NCBI GenBank assembly: GCA_964635055.1
Contig: CAZWMT010000033.1
Span: 1-64,000, forward strand
Source: JAEUJM01 sp964635055
GTDB lineage: Bacteria > Actinomycetota > Acidimicrobiia > Acidimicrobiales > DATDAH01
Length of the DNA stretch: 64,000 nucleotides
Direction: 5' to 3'
Below, piece after piece: positions 40,602 to 48,657 of this stretch. Position 1 is the first letter of the stretch. Each line of letters opens with the position of its first letter. The notes beneath the pieces are model-generated. The model was not told the DNA's origin. It did no database searches and saw only the letters and a program-made list of their open reading frames with translations. The translations under genes were made by a program, and so were the position numbers.

Positions 40602-41407
40602 GGCGCTCCTTCGCCGCGCGCGAGGTGCTGCGCTCGATCGATCTCGAGATCGCACCCGGCGAGTTCGTGGCCCTGCTGGGCCGGAGCGGGTCGGGCAAGT
40701 CCACCCTCCTGCGCATCCTCGCCGGCCTCGATCGGGGCGCCGAAGGCACCATCTGGGTCCCCGAGCGACGGGCCGTGGTGTTCCAGGACCCCCGGCTGTT
40801 GCCGTGGCGATCGGTCATCGCCAACGTGGTCCTGGGCCTGAGGGGTCGCGGCGCCGAGCAGCAGGGCCGCCACGCCCTGCACGAGGTGGGACTCGACGGC
40901 CAGGAGCACGATTGGCCCAAGACCCTCTCCGGGGGCGAGGCCCAACGGGTGGCCCTGGCCCGGGCGCTGGTGCGCGAGCCCGACCTGCTGCTGCTGGACG
41001 AGCCCTTCGGCGCCCTCGACGCGCTCACCCGGCTGAGGATGCACGCCCTCGTGGGCCAACTCTGCGCCCGGCACCGCCCCGCGGTGCTGCTGGTGACCCA
41101 CGACGTGGACGAGGCCGTGCGCCTAGCCGACCGGGTGCTGGTCCTGACCGACGGGCGGCTCTCGCTCGACCTCGACGTCACCGGCCAGGACACACGCGGC
41201 CTGCGCACGCGCCTGCTCGACGAGCTGGGCGTGCACGACGACCTCGAGCCCGTGGCCCTGTCGGCCGCGGCCCCGACCTCGACGCATTCGACGCCCTCGA
41301 CCGAGGCACCGGGCCCGACCCCCACGACCACGACCCCCACGACCACGACCCCCACGACCACGACCCCCGCGACAGCCACGCCCACGACCCCACGTTCGAT
41401 CCCGTGA
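40574..41407 (+). CDS. Sulfonate-type ABC transporter ATP-binding protein with repeat tail
   Basis: A 277-aa ATPase of the SsuB/TauB type: Walker A GRSGSGKST, signature LSGGEAQRVALARALV, Walker B LLLLDEPFGALDAL and the switch His in VTHDVDEA. The last 35 residues are PTTTT repeats encoded by a 15-bp tandem repeat (41321-41368). In the +1 frame the same DNA would encode a HDHDP-rich metal-binding-like tail, so the true C-terminus needs checking for a frameshift. Confidence 0.88.
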   Translation: MAAVVTQGLRRSFAAREVLRSIDLEIAPGEFVALLGRSGSGKSTLLRILAGLDRGAEGTIWVPERRAVVFQDPRLLPWRSVIANVVLGLRGRGAEQQGRHALHEVGLDGQEHDWPKTLSGGEAQRVALARALVREPDLLLLDEPFGALDALTRLRMHALVGQLCARHRPAVLLVTHDVDEAVRLADRVLVLTDGRLSLDLDVTGQDTRGLRTRLLDELGVHDDLEPVALSAAAPTSTHSTPSTEAPGPTPTTTTPTTTTPTTTTPATATPTTPRSIP

Positions 41408-41420
41408 AGGAGCCCCGACC

Positions 41421-42326
41421 ATGACTGCCACCATCAGCGTCAGCGACGTCCCCCACCAGACCCTGCCGTTCGCGGTCACACCGCTGTCGGGCACGATCGG
41501 CGCCGAGATCACCGGCATCGACCTGCGCCGCCAGCTCGACGACGACACCGTCGCCGCCATCCGCTCGGTGTGGCTCGATCGCAAGGTGGTGTTCTTCCCG
41601 GGCCAGCACCTCACCCCCGAGGAGCACCTGGCCTTCGCCGGCCGATTCGGCACGCCCACCGAGGGCCACCCGGTCATCCCTGGCCTGAAGGGCCACCCCG
41701 AGGTGTTCGAGATCGACTACTCGGCGCCCCGCGAGCTCTACGCCAACTACGGCGACGTCAGCACCCGGCGGCGGGGCCTCGACTGGCACACCGACGTCAC
41801 CTTCGTGGCCCGGCCCCCGCTGGGCTCCATCCTGCGGGCCGTGGTCGTACCACCCGCCGGCGGCGACACCCTGTTCTCCGACCAGCAGGCCGCCTTCGAC
41901 GGTCTCAGCAGCTCCCTGGCCGGCTTCCTCGAGACCCTGACCGCGACCCACGACGGCCGCGCCGCCTTCCAGGGTGTGCTCGACCACGTGGGGGAAGGCT
42001 CGTGGGAGGGCGAGACCTTCACCCGGCTCGAGCCCGTCATCCACCCGGTGGTCTGCACCCACCCCGAGACCGGCCGCAAGTCGCTGTTCGTGAACCCGGG
42101 CTTCACCTCGCACATCAACGAGCTCGAGCCGGCCGAGAGCGACGCCCTGCTGGCGTTCCTGTACGCCCACTCGGTGCGACCCGAGTACACGGTGCGCCGC
42201 CACTGGGCCGCTGGCGACATCGGCTTCTGGGACAACCGGGTCACCCAGCACTCGGTGGTGGGCGACTACGGCGACGCCCACCGGGTGATCCAACGGGTCA
42301 CCCTCCGCGGCGACGCCCCCACCTGA
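41421..42326 (+). CDS. TauD/TfdA family alpha-ketoglutarate dioxygenase
   Basis: A 301-aa non-haem iron oxygenase. DWHTDVTF supplies the His and Asp ligands and WDNRVTQHSVVGDYG the distal His, with RVIQRVTL holding the 2-oxoglutarate-binding Arg. PLSGTIGAEITGIDL is the usual N-terminal motif. It likely oxidises the sulfonate or sulfate ester brought in by the adjacent transporter, releasing sulfite or sulfate. It starts 13 bp after the ATPase gene with AAGGAG before the ATG. Confidence 0.9.
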   Translation: MTATISVSDVPHQTLPFAVTPLSGTIGAEITGIDLRRQLDDDTVAAIRSVWLDRKVVFFPGQHLTPEEHLAFAGRFGTPTEGHPVIPGLKGHPEVFEIDYSAPRELYANYGDVSTRRRGLDWHTDVTFVARPPLGSILRAVVVPPAGGDTLFSDQQAAFDGLSSSLAGFLETLTATHDGRAAFQGVLDHVGEGSWEGETFTRLEPVIHPVVCTHPETGRKSLFVNPGFTSHINELEPAESDALLAFLYAHSVRPEYTVRRHWAAGDIGFWDNRVTQHSVVGDYGDAHRVIQRVTLRGDAPT

Positions 42327-42405
42327 GCCCCGACCCCGCCGCCACCCCTGTTCCGCCAGCGGCCCTCCGCCGTGGGAGCAGCGGCCTCGAGCCACCGGGC
42401 CCACC

Positions 42406-42580
42406 GTTCCGGTGGCTGGCATGTGTCGTGACCGTCGCGTTCCAGCCACCAGAACACCAAGGCCATCGTTCTGGTGGCTGGCATGTGTCGTGAGCGTCGC
42501 GTTCCAGCCACCAGAACACCAAGGCCATCGTTCTGGTGGCTGGCATGTGTCGTGACCGTCGCGTTCCAGCCACCAGAACG
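42406..42580. repeat. Three tandem 62-bp palindromic units
   Basis: Units begin at 42406, 42468 and 42530. Each holds GTTCTGGTGGCTGG, a 22-nt loop containing TGTCGTGANCGTCGCG, and CCAGCCACCAGAAC, then a 12-bp linker (ACCAAGGCCATC) in the first two. The same hairpin occurs once at 27332-27381. It fills the 263-bp space between the TauD gene and the convergent glycosyltransferase gene. No coding sequence or spacer-like variation is present. Confidence 0.9.
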
Positions 42581-42589
42581 GCGGGTTGG

Positions 42590-43741
42590 TCAGGTGGTGA
42601 GCTGGCGGCCCTTCCAGGTGACGTGGTGGCGCAGGTGCACGTCGACCAGCGACCGGGCGAACACCAACAGGAAGAACGCCAGCGGGATCGGGTACACCAC
42701 GGCGGTCCGCAGGCCGAACGAGCCGATGCGGTGCAGCATCCACCCGAGTTGGGCCACGACCGCGGCGTAGACCGCGAGCGCCGGCACCACCGCGAGGTCG
42801 GAACCCACCAGCACCTGGCCGGCCGACCACGCCGCCTCGATGCCGAGTGAGATCCAGGCCGCCACCAGCACCAAGGTGGTCTTGCGGGTGCCGGCGGCAC
42901 CGCCGGCGAAGTTCTTCGTCCACCCCTCGAGGAGGTGCCCGAGGCCGTCGGGGTACATCCGGAAGCCCACGGTGCCCCGGCCCCCGAGACACGTCACCCG
43001 GATGCCGGACTCGGTGTAGCGGCGGGCCAGGGCCACGTCGTCGAGGATCTCGCCGGCAACGGCACGGTGGCCGCCCGCCTCCACGTAGTCGGCCCGTGAG
43101 GTCACCAGCACCGGGCCGAACGCCCCCGAGGGCGCCCGGCGGGCGCCGAGCGGCGTGAACGCGTCGATGCCCATCATGGCCACCACGTTGAAGAACGCGC
43201 TCAGGCGCTCGTAGGCCCGCCGCACCTCGTGGTACGGCTGCACCGACAGCAGGCCTCCCCGCGCCGCGTGCTCCCCGAGCAGGTCGTCGAGGCCACCGGG
43301 GTCCAGGCGGGTGTCGGCGTCGAGGAACACCAACACGTCGCGCCCGGCGAGCTCGGCGCCGGCCCAACACGCCGAGTTCTTGCCGGTCCACCCGTCCGCC
43401 AGCGGCGGGGCGGCCACCACCGATGCCCCGCCTGCGCGGGCCACGTCGGCGGTGGTGTCGCCCGAGTCGTCGTCGATCACGATCACCTCGTCGCCCGGCC
43501 GGCGCTCGGCGGCCAGCGACGCCAGCAGCACGGGCAGGGTGCCGGCCTCGTCCCGTGCCGGGATGATGATCGAACACGGTGGGCGTGGGCGGGGCGCGGT
43601 CGAGACACCAGGGCCGCCCTCGCCGTCGCCCCCCGAACCGCCCACGGCGACCGAGCGCCGCCCGACCAGGCCCACGTGCCACAGCAGCCAGCAGCCACAC
43701 AGCAATCGAAGGGCCACGGAGGCGAGGTCGATGCGGGACAT
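42590..43741 (-). CDS. Family 2 glycosyltransferase (CrtQ-like, membrane)
   Basis: A 383-aa membrane-attached glycosyltransferase. An N-terminal helix is followed by the GT-A domain: SIIIPARDEAGTLP, EVIVIDDDSGDTTADVA, LVFLDADTRLDPGGL (the DxD-like metal site), and the acceptor region GEILDDVALARRY. Three C-terminal helices close it. The plan is closest to CrtQ-type enzymes that glycosylate carotenoid acids, but the acceptor cannot be told from sequence. Confidence 0.85.
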   Translation of the reverse strand: MSRIDLASVALRLLCGCWLLWHVGLVGRRSVAVGGSGGDGEGGPGVSTAPRPRPPCSIIIPARDEAGTLPVLLASLAAERRPGDEVIVIDDDSGDTTADVARAGGASVVAAPPLADGWTGKNSACWAGAELAGRDVLVFLDADTRLDPGGLDDLLGEHAARGGLLSVQPYHEVRRAYERLSAFFNVVAMMGIDAFTPLGARRAPSGAFGPVLVTSRADYVEAGGHRAVAGEILDDVALARRYTESGIRVTCLGGRGTVGFRMYPDGLGHLLEGWTKNFAGGAAGTRKTTLVLVAAWISLGIEAAWSAGQVLVGSDLAVVPALAVYAAVVAQLGWMLHRIGSFGLRTAVVYPIPLAFFLLVFARSLVDVHLRHHVTWKGRQLTT

Positions 43742-43826
43742 TGGCTCGGGGAGAGGCTAGGGGGGCCTCGCGCTCGGTGCTCGGTCGAGCTCGCCGATTC
43801 CTTTGGAGGTCGCAGGCCCCGGCCAA

Positions 43827-43844
43827 CTTGACCGAGCGGTCAAG
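43827..43844. promoter_or_regulatory. Perfect palindrome at metallo-beta-lactamase gene promoter
   Basis: CTTGACCG-AG-CGGTCAAG is a perfect 18-bp inverted repeat, ending 12 bp before the GTG start. TAACCT (43845-43850) lies between it and the start as a probable -10 box of a leaderless mRNA, so a bound TetR-type repressor would cover the -35 region. Confidence 0.65.
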
Positions 43845-43856
43845 TAACCTGGACAC

Positions 43857-44975
43857 GTGACCAGCGCACGTCCCCCGGGCACCAGGCCCCGCAAGCAGGA
43901 GCAGGAGGACGCCAGCACGGAGGTCACCGAGGTCGCCCCTGGCGTGTTGCGCATGCAGCTCCCCATCAAGTTCAGCGGGCTCGGCCACGTGAACTGCTAC
44001 GCCCTCGAGGACGGCGACGGCTTCACCATCGTCGACCCCGGCATGCCCGGACCGCAGAACTGGAAGGCCCTGCTCGACCGCCTGGGCCGGGCCGGCACGG
44101 GCATCGAGCACGTGCACGGCGTGGTGGTGACCCACTCGCACCCCGACCACTTCGGCGGCGCCGGCAAGGTGCGGGTGGAGAGCGGCGCCCGCGTGATCAG
44201 CTCGACCAGCTTCCGCACGTGGTTCGACGCGGCCGCCGAGGGCGACGATGTCGAGGAGGATCCCGCCGTCGTCGGCGACAACCTCCAGGCCGCCGAGGAA
44301 CGTGACGAGCGGCCGCCGCCGTTGCCCAAGTTCAACGGCCGCGAGACCCCGTGGGGCGGCAAGCACCCGGCGCCACCCAAGTCGTTCCAGATCAAGATGA
44401 AGCTGCTCGGGCCGCTGCGGCGCCGCTGGATGGTGGCGCCCCGGCCCACCGTGCGCCTGGCCGACGCCGACACCATCGTCCTCGCCGGCCGCGAGTGGGT
44501 GGCCTTGCACACACCGGGCCACACCAGCGACCACCTGTGCCTGTACGACCCTGCCGAGGGCGTGCTGCTGGCCGGCGACCACGTGCTGCCCACCATCACG
44601 CCCCACATCGCCGGCCACGGCCGTGACGGCGGCGACGACCCGCTCGCCGACTTCTTCGCCTCGCTCGACAAGGTGGCCGCGCTCGACGGCGTCACCCAGG
44701 TGCTGCCCGCCCACGGCCACCCGTTCACCGACCTGGCCGGTCGGGCCGCGGCGATCAAGGAGCACCACCGCGAGCGCCTCGACCTGTTGCGCGACGCCAG
44801 CGAGGGGCTGGGTGAGGCCACCGTCGAGACCCTGTCCCACGAGCTGTTCCGCGAGCGGTCCTGGGGCCCGATGGCCGAGAGCGAGACCTACGCGCACCTC
44901 GAGCACCTGCGCGTCGGCGGCGAGGTCACCAGCCGCCGGGTGGACGGGCTCCTCTACTACACGCGCGCCGGCTGA
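43857..44975 (+). CDS. Metallo-beta-lactamase-fold hydrolase
   Basis: A 372-aa hydrolase with the zinc site VTHSHPDHFGGA (HxHxDH), LHTPGHTSDHLCLYD and LLAGDHVLP. An insertion of about 80 residues lies between the first metal motif and the core, and the last 90 residues are helical, as in the group that includes LACTB2-like and acyl-CoA-related hydrolases. The substrate is unknown. The palindrome at 43827-43844 implies TetR-type control. Confidence 0.88.
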   Translation: MTSARPPGTRPRKQEQEDASTEVTEVAPGVLRMQLPIKFSGLGHVNCYALEDGDGFTIVDPGMPGPQNWKALLDRLGRAGTGIEHVHGVVVTHSHPDHFGGAGKVRVESGARVISSTSFRTWFDAAAEGDDVEEDPAVVGDNLQAAEERDERPPPLPKFNGRETPWGGKHPAPPKSFQIKMKLLGPLRRRWMVAPRPTVRLADADTIVLAGREWVALHTPGHTSDHLCLYDPAEGVLLAGDHVLPTITPHIAGHGRDGGDDPLADFFASLDKVAALDGVTQVLPAHGHPFTDLAGRAAAIKEHHRERLDLLRDASEGLGEATVETLSHELFRERSWGPMAESETYAHLEHLRVGGEVTSRRVDGLLYYTRAG

Positions 44976-45132
44976 CCCGGCCCCACCCGTTCCGGGACCA
45001 GATCTCCCGGCTCAAACGGACCCCGTTCCTGTACCCAGAACGCGGTCGGGCGCGAGCTCGGACCGGACCTGCGTCCCCTCCGAGCGCGATCTCGCCCCTG
45101 GGAACCGGCGCCGGTGCGCGATGCCGCGCCGG

Positions 45133-45897
45133 TCAGCTGACGCCGGGGCGGACCCGGGCGCTGGCGTGGACCACGTCGTCGTCGACGACCCACACCCAGA
45201 GCCCGCCGTCCGGATCCGCCTGCGCCACCACGTCGACGCTGTGGTCGCGCTCGACCGCGTTGCGGTGCTCCACCTCGACGACGAACGGCGCCCGTAGGTC
45301 GCGGCGGTGGGCCAGGTGCTCCTCCACCACCGACCAGTACACCGCGTTGTTCACGTGGTCGAGCGCGTCGAAGTCGCAGAACCGGGTGGGCCAGGGCACC
45401 CGGTCGAGGCCCGGCGGCGTGTCGGGGTGCGACAGGCGCGCCCGGACGCGGCGGCCGTTCACCGCCTCGCCGTAGACCCGCACGAAGCCCTCGTTCAGCG
45501 GTGCCGGGCGACCGGACGAGGGATCGACCGACACCCACAGCGCGGCGGCGTCGAGCACCGCGCCCTGCTCGCCCCGCAACTGCGTCCGCCGCTCGGCCCA
45601 ACTGCGGCCGTAACCGCTGGCGAAGGTGGTGAGGGTGAGGGGCTCGCGGAAGCGGGCGAACTGCTCGACGCGGATGACCGTCCGCCGGACCACCCACGCG
45701 AGGGCGCCCTCGAGGCCGGCGTCGACCGCGTCGTCGGTGGCGATGTCCTGCAGGTACCGGGCCACCGCGTCGAGCCGCAGGCGGCCGGCGGGGCTCACGT
45801 CGCCCAGCCGCACGAGGCGCGACGCCGTGTAGGTGCGGCCCTGATCGGGCACCGGCAGCATCGGATGGGACACGTCGGCGGACGGGGCGCTCGGCAC
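45133..45897 (-). CDS. Acyl-ACP thioesterase-like (double hotdog)
   Basis: A 254-aa protein built of two hotdog domains, as in Fat-type acyl-ACP thioesterases. The first half has RLVRLGDVSPAGRLRLDAVARYLQDIA and WVVRRTVIRVEQF; the second has FCDFDALDHVNNAVYWSVVEEHL, where Asp, Asn and Glu make the catalytic set. It frees fatty acids from acyl carrier protein. The GTG at 45897 is chosen as the start; no clear ribosome site is present. It converges with the metallo-beta-lactamase gene, with 157 bp of stem-rich spacer between them. Confidence 0.82.
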   Translation of the reverse strand: MPSAPSADVSHPMLPVPDQGRTYTASRLVRLGDVSPAGRLRLDAVARYLQDIATDDAVDAGLEGALAWVVRRTVIRVEQFARFREPLTLTTFASGYGRSWAERRTQLRGEQGAVLDAAALWVSVDPSSGRPAPLNEGFVRVYGEAVNGRRVRARLSHPDTPPGLDRVPWPTRFCDFDALDHVNNAVYWSVVEEHLAHRRDLRAPFVVEVEHRNAVERDHSVDVVAQADPDGGLWVWVVDDDVVHASARVRPGVS

Positions 45898-46052
45898 CCG
45901 TCGATGTTGCCAGGCGGGGCCGCCGCGGCCGGCGAATCCCGGCCCGCGTGGTGGGGCATCGATAAATGGGTTGACGCGACCAGGGGCCGCGTGGTGCAGT
46001 GGCTCCGACTTCGGCACTGGGCCGAGGCACCGACACGAAGGCACACGGACTG

Positions 46053-46253
46053 ATGGATACCTGCACTCACAACCTGGTCGGCCAAGCGGCCACCGGTCGG
46101 TGCGCGTCCCGTCTGTCGCGCCAGTCGGTGCCCGCCGCCCGCGTGTGGTCGTTCGGCTATGTCGTGCCGACCACCGCCACCAAGCCGGTCATCACGATGT
46201 CCGCGGACCACGCGAACCTCGAGACCCGGCGGCTGAAGGAGCCTTCGCCCTAG
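46053..46253 (+). CDS. 66-aa uncharacterised protein upstream of whiB
   Basis: This small gene has nearly all codons ending in G or C, a GAAGG ribosome site 11 bases before the ATG and a good terminator 28 bp after the stop, so it is very probably real. The product (DTCTHNLVGQAATGRCASRL at the start) has two Cys, is basic and has no membrane helix. I recognise no family. It lies 181 bp before whiB on the same strand but is separated from it by the terminator. Confidence 0.6.
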   Translation: MDTCTHNLVGQAATGRCASRLSRQSVPAARVWSFGYVVPTTATKPVITMSADHANLETRRLKEPSP

Positions 46254-46280
46254 CACCACAGAGCGAAGTCACACTCCACA

Positions 46281-46311
46281 GGCCGTCGGGAATCCTCCCG
46301 GCGGCCTTTCT
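46281..46311 (+). terminator. Rho-independent terminator
   Basis: GGCCGTCGGGA (46281-46291) pairs with TCCCGGCGGCC (46296-46306) with one G-T pair and a four-base loop, followed by TTTCT. It ends the transcript of the 66-aa gene before whiB. Confidence 0.75.
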
Positions 46312-46434
46312 GCATTTCGGGCCACGTTCCACCCGCCTCACCCACCCACCAACACCCACCCACCGACCAACACCCACGACAGACACGACCGCAGCACCCA
46401 TCCGACGACAGCGAAGAAAGGCAAGGGGATCGCG

Positions 46435-46794
46435 ATGTTGGCCCCGCTCACCGACACCACCCTCGAGGACAGCCTGCAGGGCAAGAACTGGCGGGCCCAG
46501 GCGCGCTGCGCCGACATGGCCGGCACCCTGACGGGCCTGTTCTTCTCGGAGGAGCTGCAGGACATCGCTCGGGCCAAGGCCATCTGCGCCGAGTGCCCGG
46601 TGATGGCCCCGTGCCTCGCCGGCGCACTCGAACGGCACGAGCCGTGGGGCGTGTGGGGCGGCCAGCTCATCTCCAACGGGAAGATCCTCGCCCACAAGCG
46701 GCGTCGGGGTCGGCCGCCCAAGTGCCCCCGTCCCGAGGACCGGTTCGTCGAGATCCCCATCCCCGACGAGCTCCTCGAGGCCGGCGTCGCCTAG
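46435..46794 (+). CDS. WhiB-family iron-sulfur transcription factor
   Basis: A 119-aa Wbl protein. Four cluster-binding cysteines are at 25, 51, 54 and 60 (CxxC then C after five residues), followed by GVWGG, the sigma-binding turn, and a basic HKRRRGRPPK tail with an AT-hook-like GRPPK that binds DNA. AAGGGG lies 6 bases before the ATG. Wbl proteins are restricted to actinobacteria and control redox, division or resistance genes. The subclass is not certain, WhiB1/WhiB2-like by the C-terminal motif. Confidence 0.92.
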   Translation: MLAPLTDTTLEDSLQGKNWRAQARCADMAGTLTGLFFSEELQDIARAKAICAECPVMAPCLAGALERHEPWGVWGGQLISNGKILAHKRRRGRPPKCPRPEDRFVEIPIPDELLEAGVA

Positions 46795-46827
46795 GACCGG
46801 CGCCGCTGCGCCGGGCAACGAAACCAG

Positions 46828-46863
46828 CCGGCAGGGCCGCACCGTGCGGTGCGGCCCTGCCGG
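46828..46863. terminator. Long perfect hairpin after whiB
   Basis: CCGGCAGGGCCGCACC (46828-46843) and GGTGCGGCCCTGCCGG (46848-46863) form a 16-bp perfect stem with loop GTGC, 34 bp after the whiB stop. It lacks a T-run but is the probable 3' end or stabiliser of the whiB mRNA. Confidence 0.65.
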
Positions 46864-47041
46864 CACCAGTCACCACAGATGGGCGGTCCGGGGCAACGGG
46901 TCGTCGCAGGTCTCCCCCCTCCTGCGTGGATCGCGACCCCCGGGCCGCCCGTGGTCGAGCCGCCACCGAGCCGCCTCGGGTGCGCCGGCGATGCGCCCGG
47001 CCGACTGTCAGCGCGCCCTGGTTCGCTCGTAGCCTTGAACG

Positions 47042-47767
47042 GTGCCCTCGGAGCCCGTCGAGCCGAAGAAGCTGCCTGCGTCGAGCGCGACCGAGCCGCT
47101 CGACCCCGGTCCGGCACCGGCGAAGGATCTGGGGGCTGACGCGCCGGCGGTGGCGGACGAGCGCGAGCCGCAGACACGCCCCGGCCTCCCTCTGTCCACC
47201 GTGGGGGTCGCCACCCTGCTGGCGGTGGTCATCGCCGCCCTGGTCGCCGGCCTGCTGCTGGGCGTCGGCGAGAAGGACGACCCGTCCGACGACGCGGCCA
47301 CCCTCGACCCCGGCATCACCTCCATCCCGGCGCTGGGCAGCGGCCCCGACACCGTCGGGCGGGCCGCTCCCACCGCCACCTACACCACCTTCGACGGCAC
47401 CGAGGCCTCGGTGGCCGACTACGCCGGCACCCCGTTGGTGGTGAACTTCTTCGCCTCGTGGTGCGTGCCCTGCGTCCGCGAGATGCCCGACTTCGAGCAG
47501 GTGCACCAGGACCTCGGCGACGAGGTGGCCTTCCTGGGGATGAACATGCAGGACAGCGTGACCCGGGGCCGGGAACTGGTCGACGAGACCGGCGTCACCT
47601 ACGACATCGGGCGCGACCCCGACGGATCACTGCTGGCCCAGTTCGGCGGGGTGGCCATGCCCACCACGGTCCTGGTCGACGCCGACGGCACCATCGTGCG
47701 CGTGCTGAGCGGCGGCACCACCGCGGACGAGCTGCGCTCCGCCATCGACGAGGACCTGGGGGCGTGA
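47042..47767 (+). CDS. TlpA/ResA-like thiol-disulfide oxidoreductase
   Basis: A 241-aa membrane-anchored thioredoxin: a disordered N-terminal cytoplasmic part of about 55 residues, one helix (about 56-78), then the TlpA domain with NFFASWCVPCVREMPDF (active-site WCVPC) and the cis-Pro segment GVAMPTTVLVD. It reduces extracytoplasmic thiols, for instance apocytochrome c. TAGCCT lies six bases before the GTG start (leaderless). It precedes ccdA by 7 bp, its expected electron source. Confidence 0.9.
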   Translation: MPSEPVEPKKLPASSATEPLDPGPAPAKDLGADAPAVADEREPQTRPGLPLSTVGVATLLAVVIAALVAGLLLGVGEKDDPSDDAATLDPGITSIPALGSGPDTVGRAAPTATYTTFDGTEASVADYAGTPLVVNFFASWCVPCVREMPDFEQVHQDLGDEVAFLGMNMQDSVTRGRELVDETGVTYDIGRDPDGSLLAQFGGVAMPTTVLVDADGTIVRVLSGGTTADELRSAIDEDLGA

Positions 47768-47774
47768 GGCCGGC

Positions 47775-48644
47775 GTGATCGAGGCCCCGTTCGCCCTGGC
47801 CCTCACCGCGGGGATGGTGGCCACGGTGAACCCGTGCGGGTTCGCCATGTTGCCGGCCTACCTGTCCTACTTCCTGGGCACCGACGAGCCCGACGACGCC
47901 GACGCCCGGGGCAGCGTGTTGCGGGCCGTCGCGGTGGGCGCGGTGGTCACGTTGGGCTTCCTGGTGGTGTTCGGCTCGGTGGGGCTGGCGGTGAGCCACC
48001 TCTCGATCTCGATCAACCGGTTCCTGCCGTGGGTCACGCTGGTCATCGGCATCGTGCTGGTGGCACTGGGCGTCGCGATGCTGCGGGGATTCGTGCTCGA
48101 GGTGCGCCTGCCCAAGCTCGAACGAGGCGGCACCACCCGGGGCCTCGGCTCGATGTTCGTGTTCGGCATCTCCTACGCGGTGGCCTCGCTGTCGTGCACG
48201 CTCCCACCGTTCCTGGCGGTGATGGCCACCACGTTCAGCCAGCTGAGCTACGCCGCCGGGGTCAGCGTGTTCCTGGCCTACGGCCTGGGCATGGGTCTGG
48301 TGCTCACCGTGTTGACGGTGGCCATCGCCCTCACCAGGGTGTCGCTGGTCCACCACCTGCGCCGGGCGCTGCCCTACATCAACCGGGTGTCGGGCGGGCT
48401 GTTGGTGATCGCCGGCGCCTACCTCACCTGGTACGGCTGGTACGAGGTGCGGGTGAACCGGGGCGACCTCAGCACCCCCGGCCCGGTGGTGTGGGTCACC
48501 GGCTGGAGCGCCGACCTGTCCACCTGGGTGCAGAACACCGGCGCCACCCGGGTGGCCATGATGCTGGGCATCGTCGTGTGCACGGCGCTGTTGATCGCCG
48601 TGCTGTGGCCACGGCGCGAGCGCGCCACTCCCGACGGCTCGTAG
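47775..48644 (+). CDS. ccdA: Cytochrome c biogenesis protein CcdA
   Basis: A 289-aa membrane protein with at least six helices that carries electrons from cytoplasmic thioredoxin to outside thiol proteins. The two redox cysteines are in ATVNPCGFAMLPAY and ASLSCTLPPF. The GTG start is 7 bp after the TlpA-like gene, forming a transmembrane thiol-reduction pair. It could also serve the exported thioredoxin-like protein at 11001-11522, though that is inference. Confidence 0.92.
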   Translation: MIEAPFALALTAGMVATVNPCGFAMLPAYLSYFLGTDEPDDADARGSVLRAVAVGAVVTLGFLVVFGSVGLAVSHLSISINRFLPWVTLVIGIVLVALGVAMLRGFVLEVRLPKLERGGTTRGLGSMFVFGISYAVASLSCTLPPFLAVMATTFSQLSYAAGVSVFLAYGLGMGLVLTVLTVAIALTRVSLVHHLRRALPYINRVSGGLLVIAGAYLTWYGWYEVRVNRGDLSTPGPVVWVTGWSADLSTWVQNTGATRVAMMLGIVVCTALLIAVLWPRRERATPDGS

Positions 48645-48657
48645 TCGCACCGCCGCC

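Noticed and set aside
42406..42580. Possible CRISPR array
   Set aside because: Units are tandem palindromes with identical linkers, no variable spacers and no cas genes.
41178..44906. A 1,242-codon open frame on the minus strand
   Set aside because: It runs antisense to the ATPase, TauD and metallo-beta-lactamase genes and across the repeat array. Its composition (Arg/Gly/Val/His-rich) and lack of domains show it is a by-product of high GC.
44976..45132. A gene or REP element between the metallo-beta-lactamase and thioesterase genes
   Set aside because: Only imperfect stems (around CCGGGA/TCCCGG and CGTTC/GAACG) and no coding pattern; not similar to the other palindromes.
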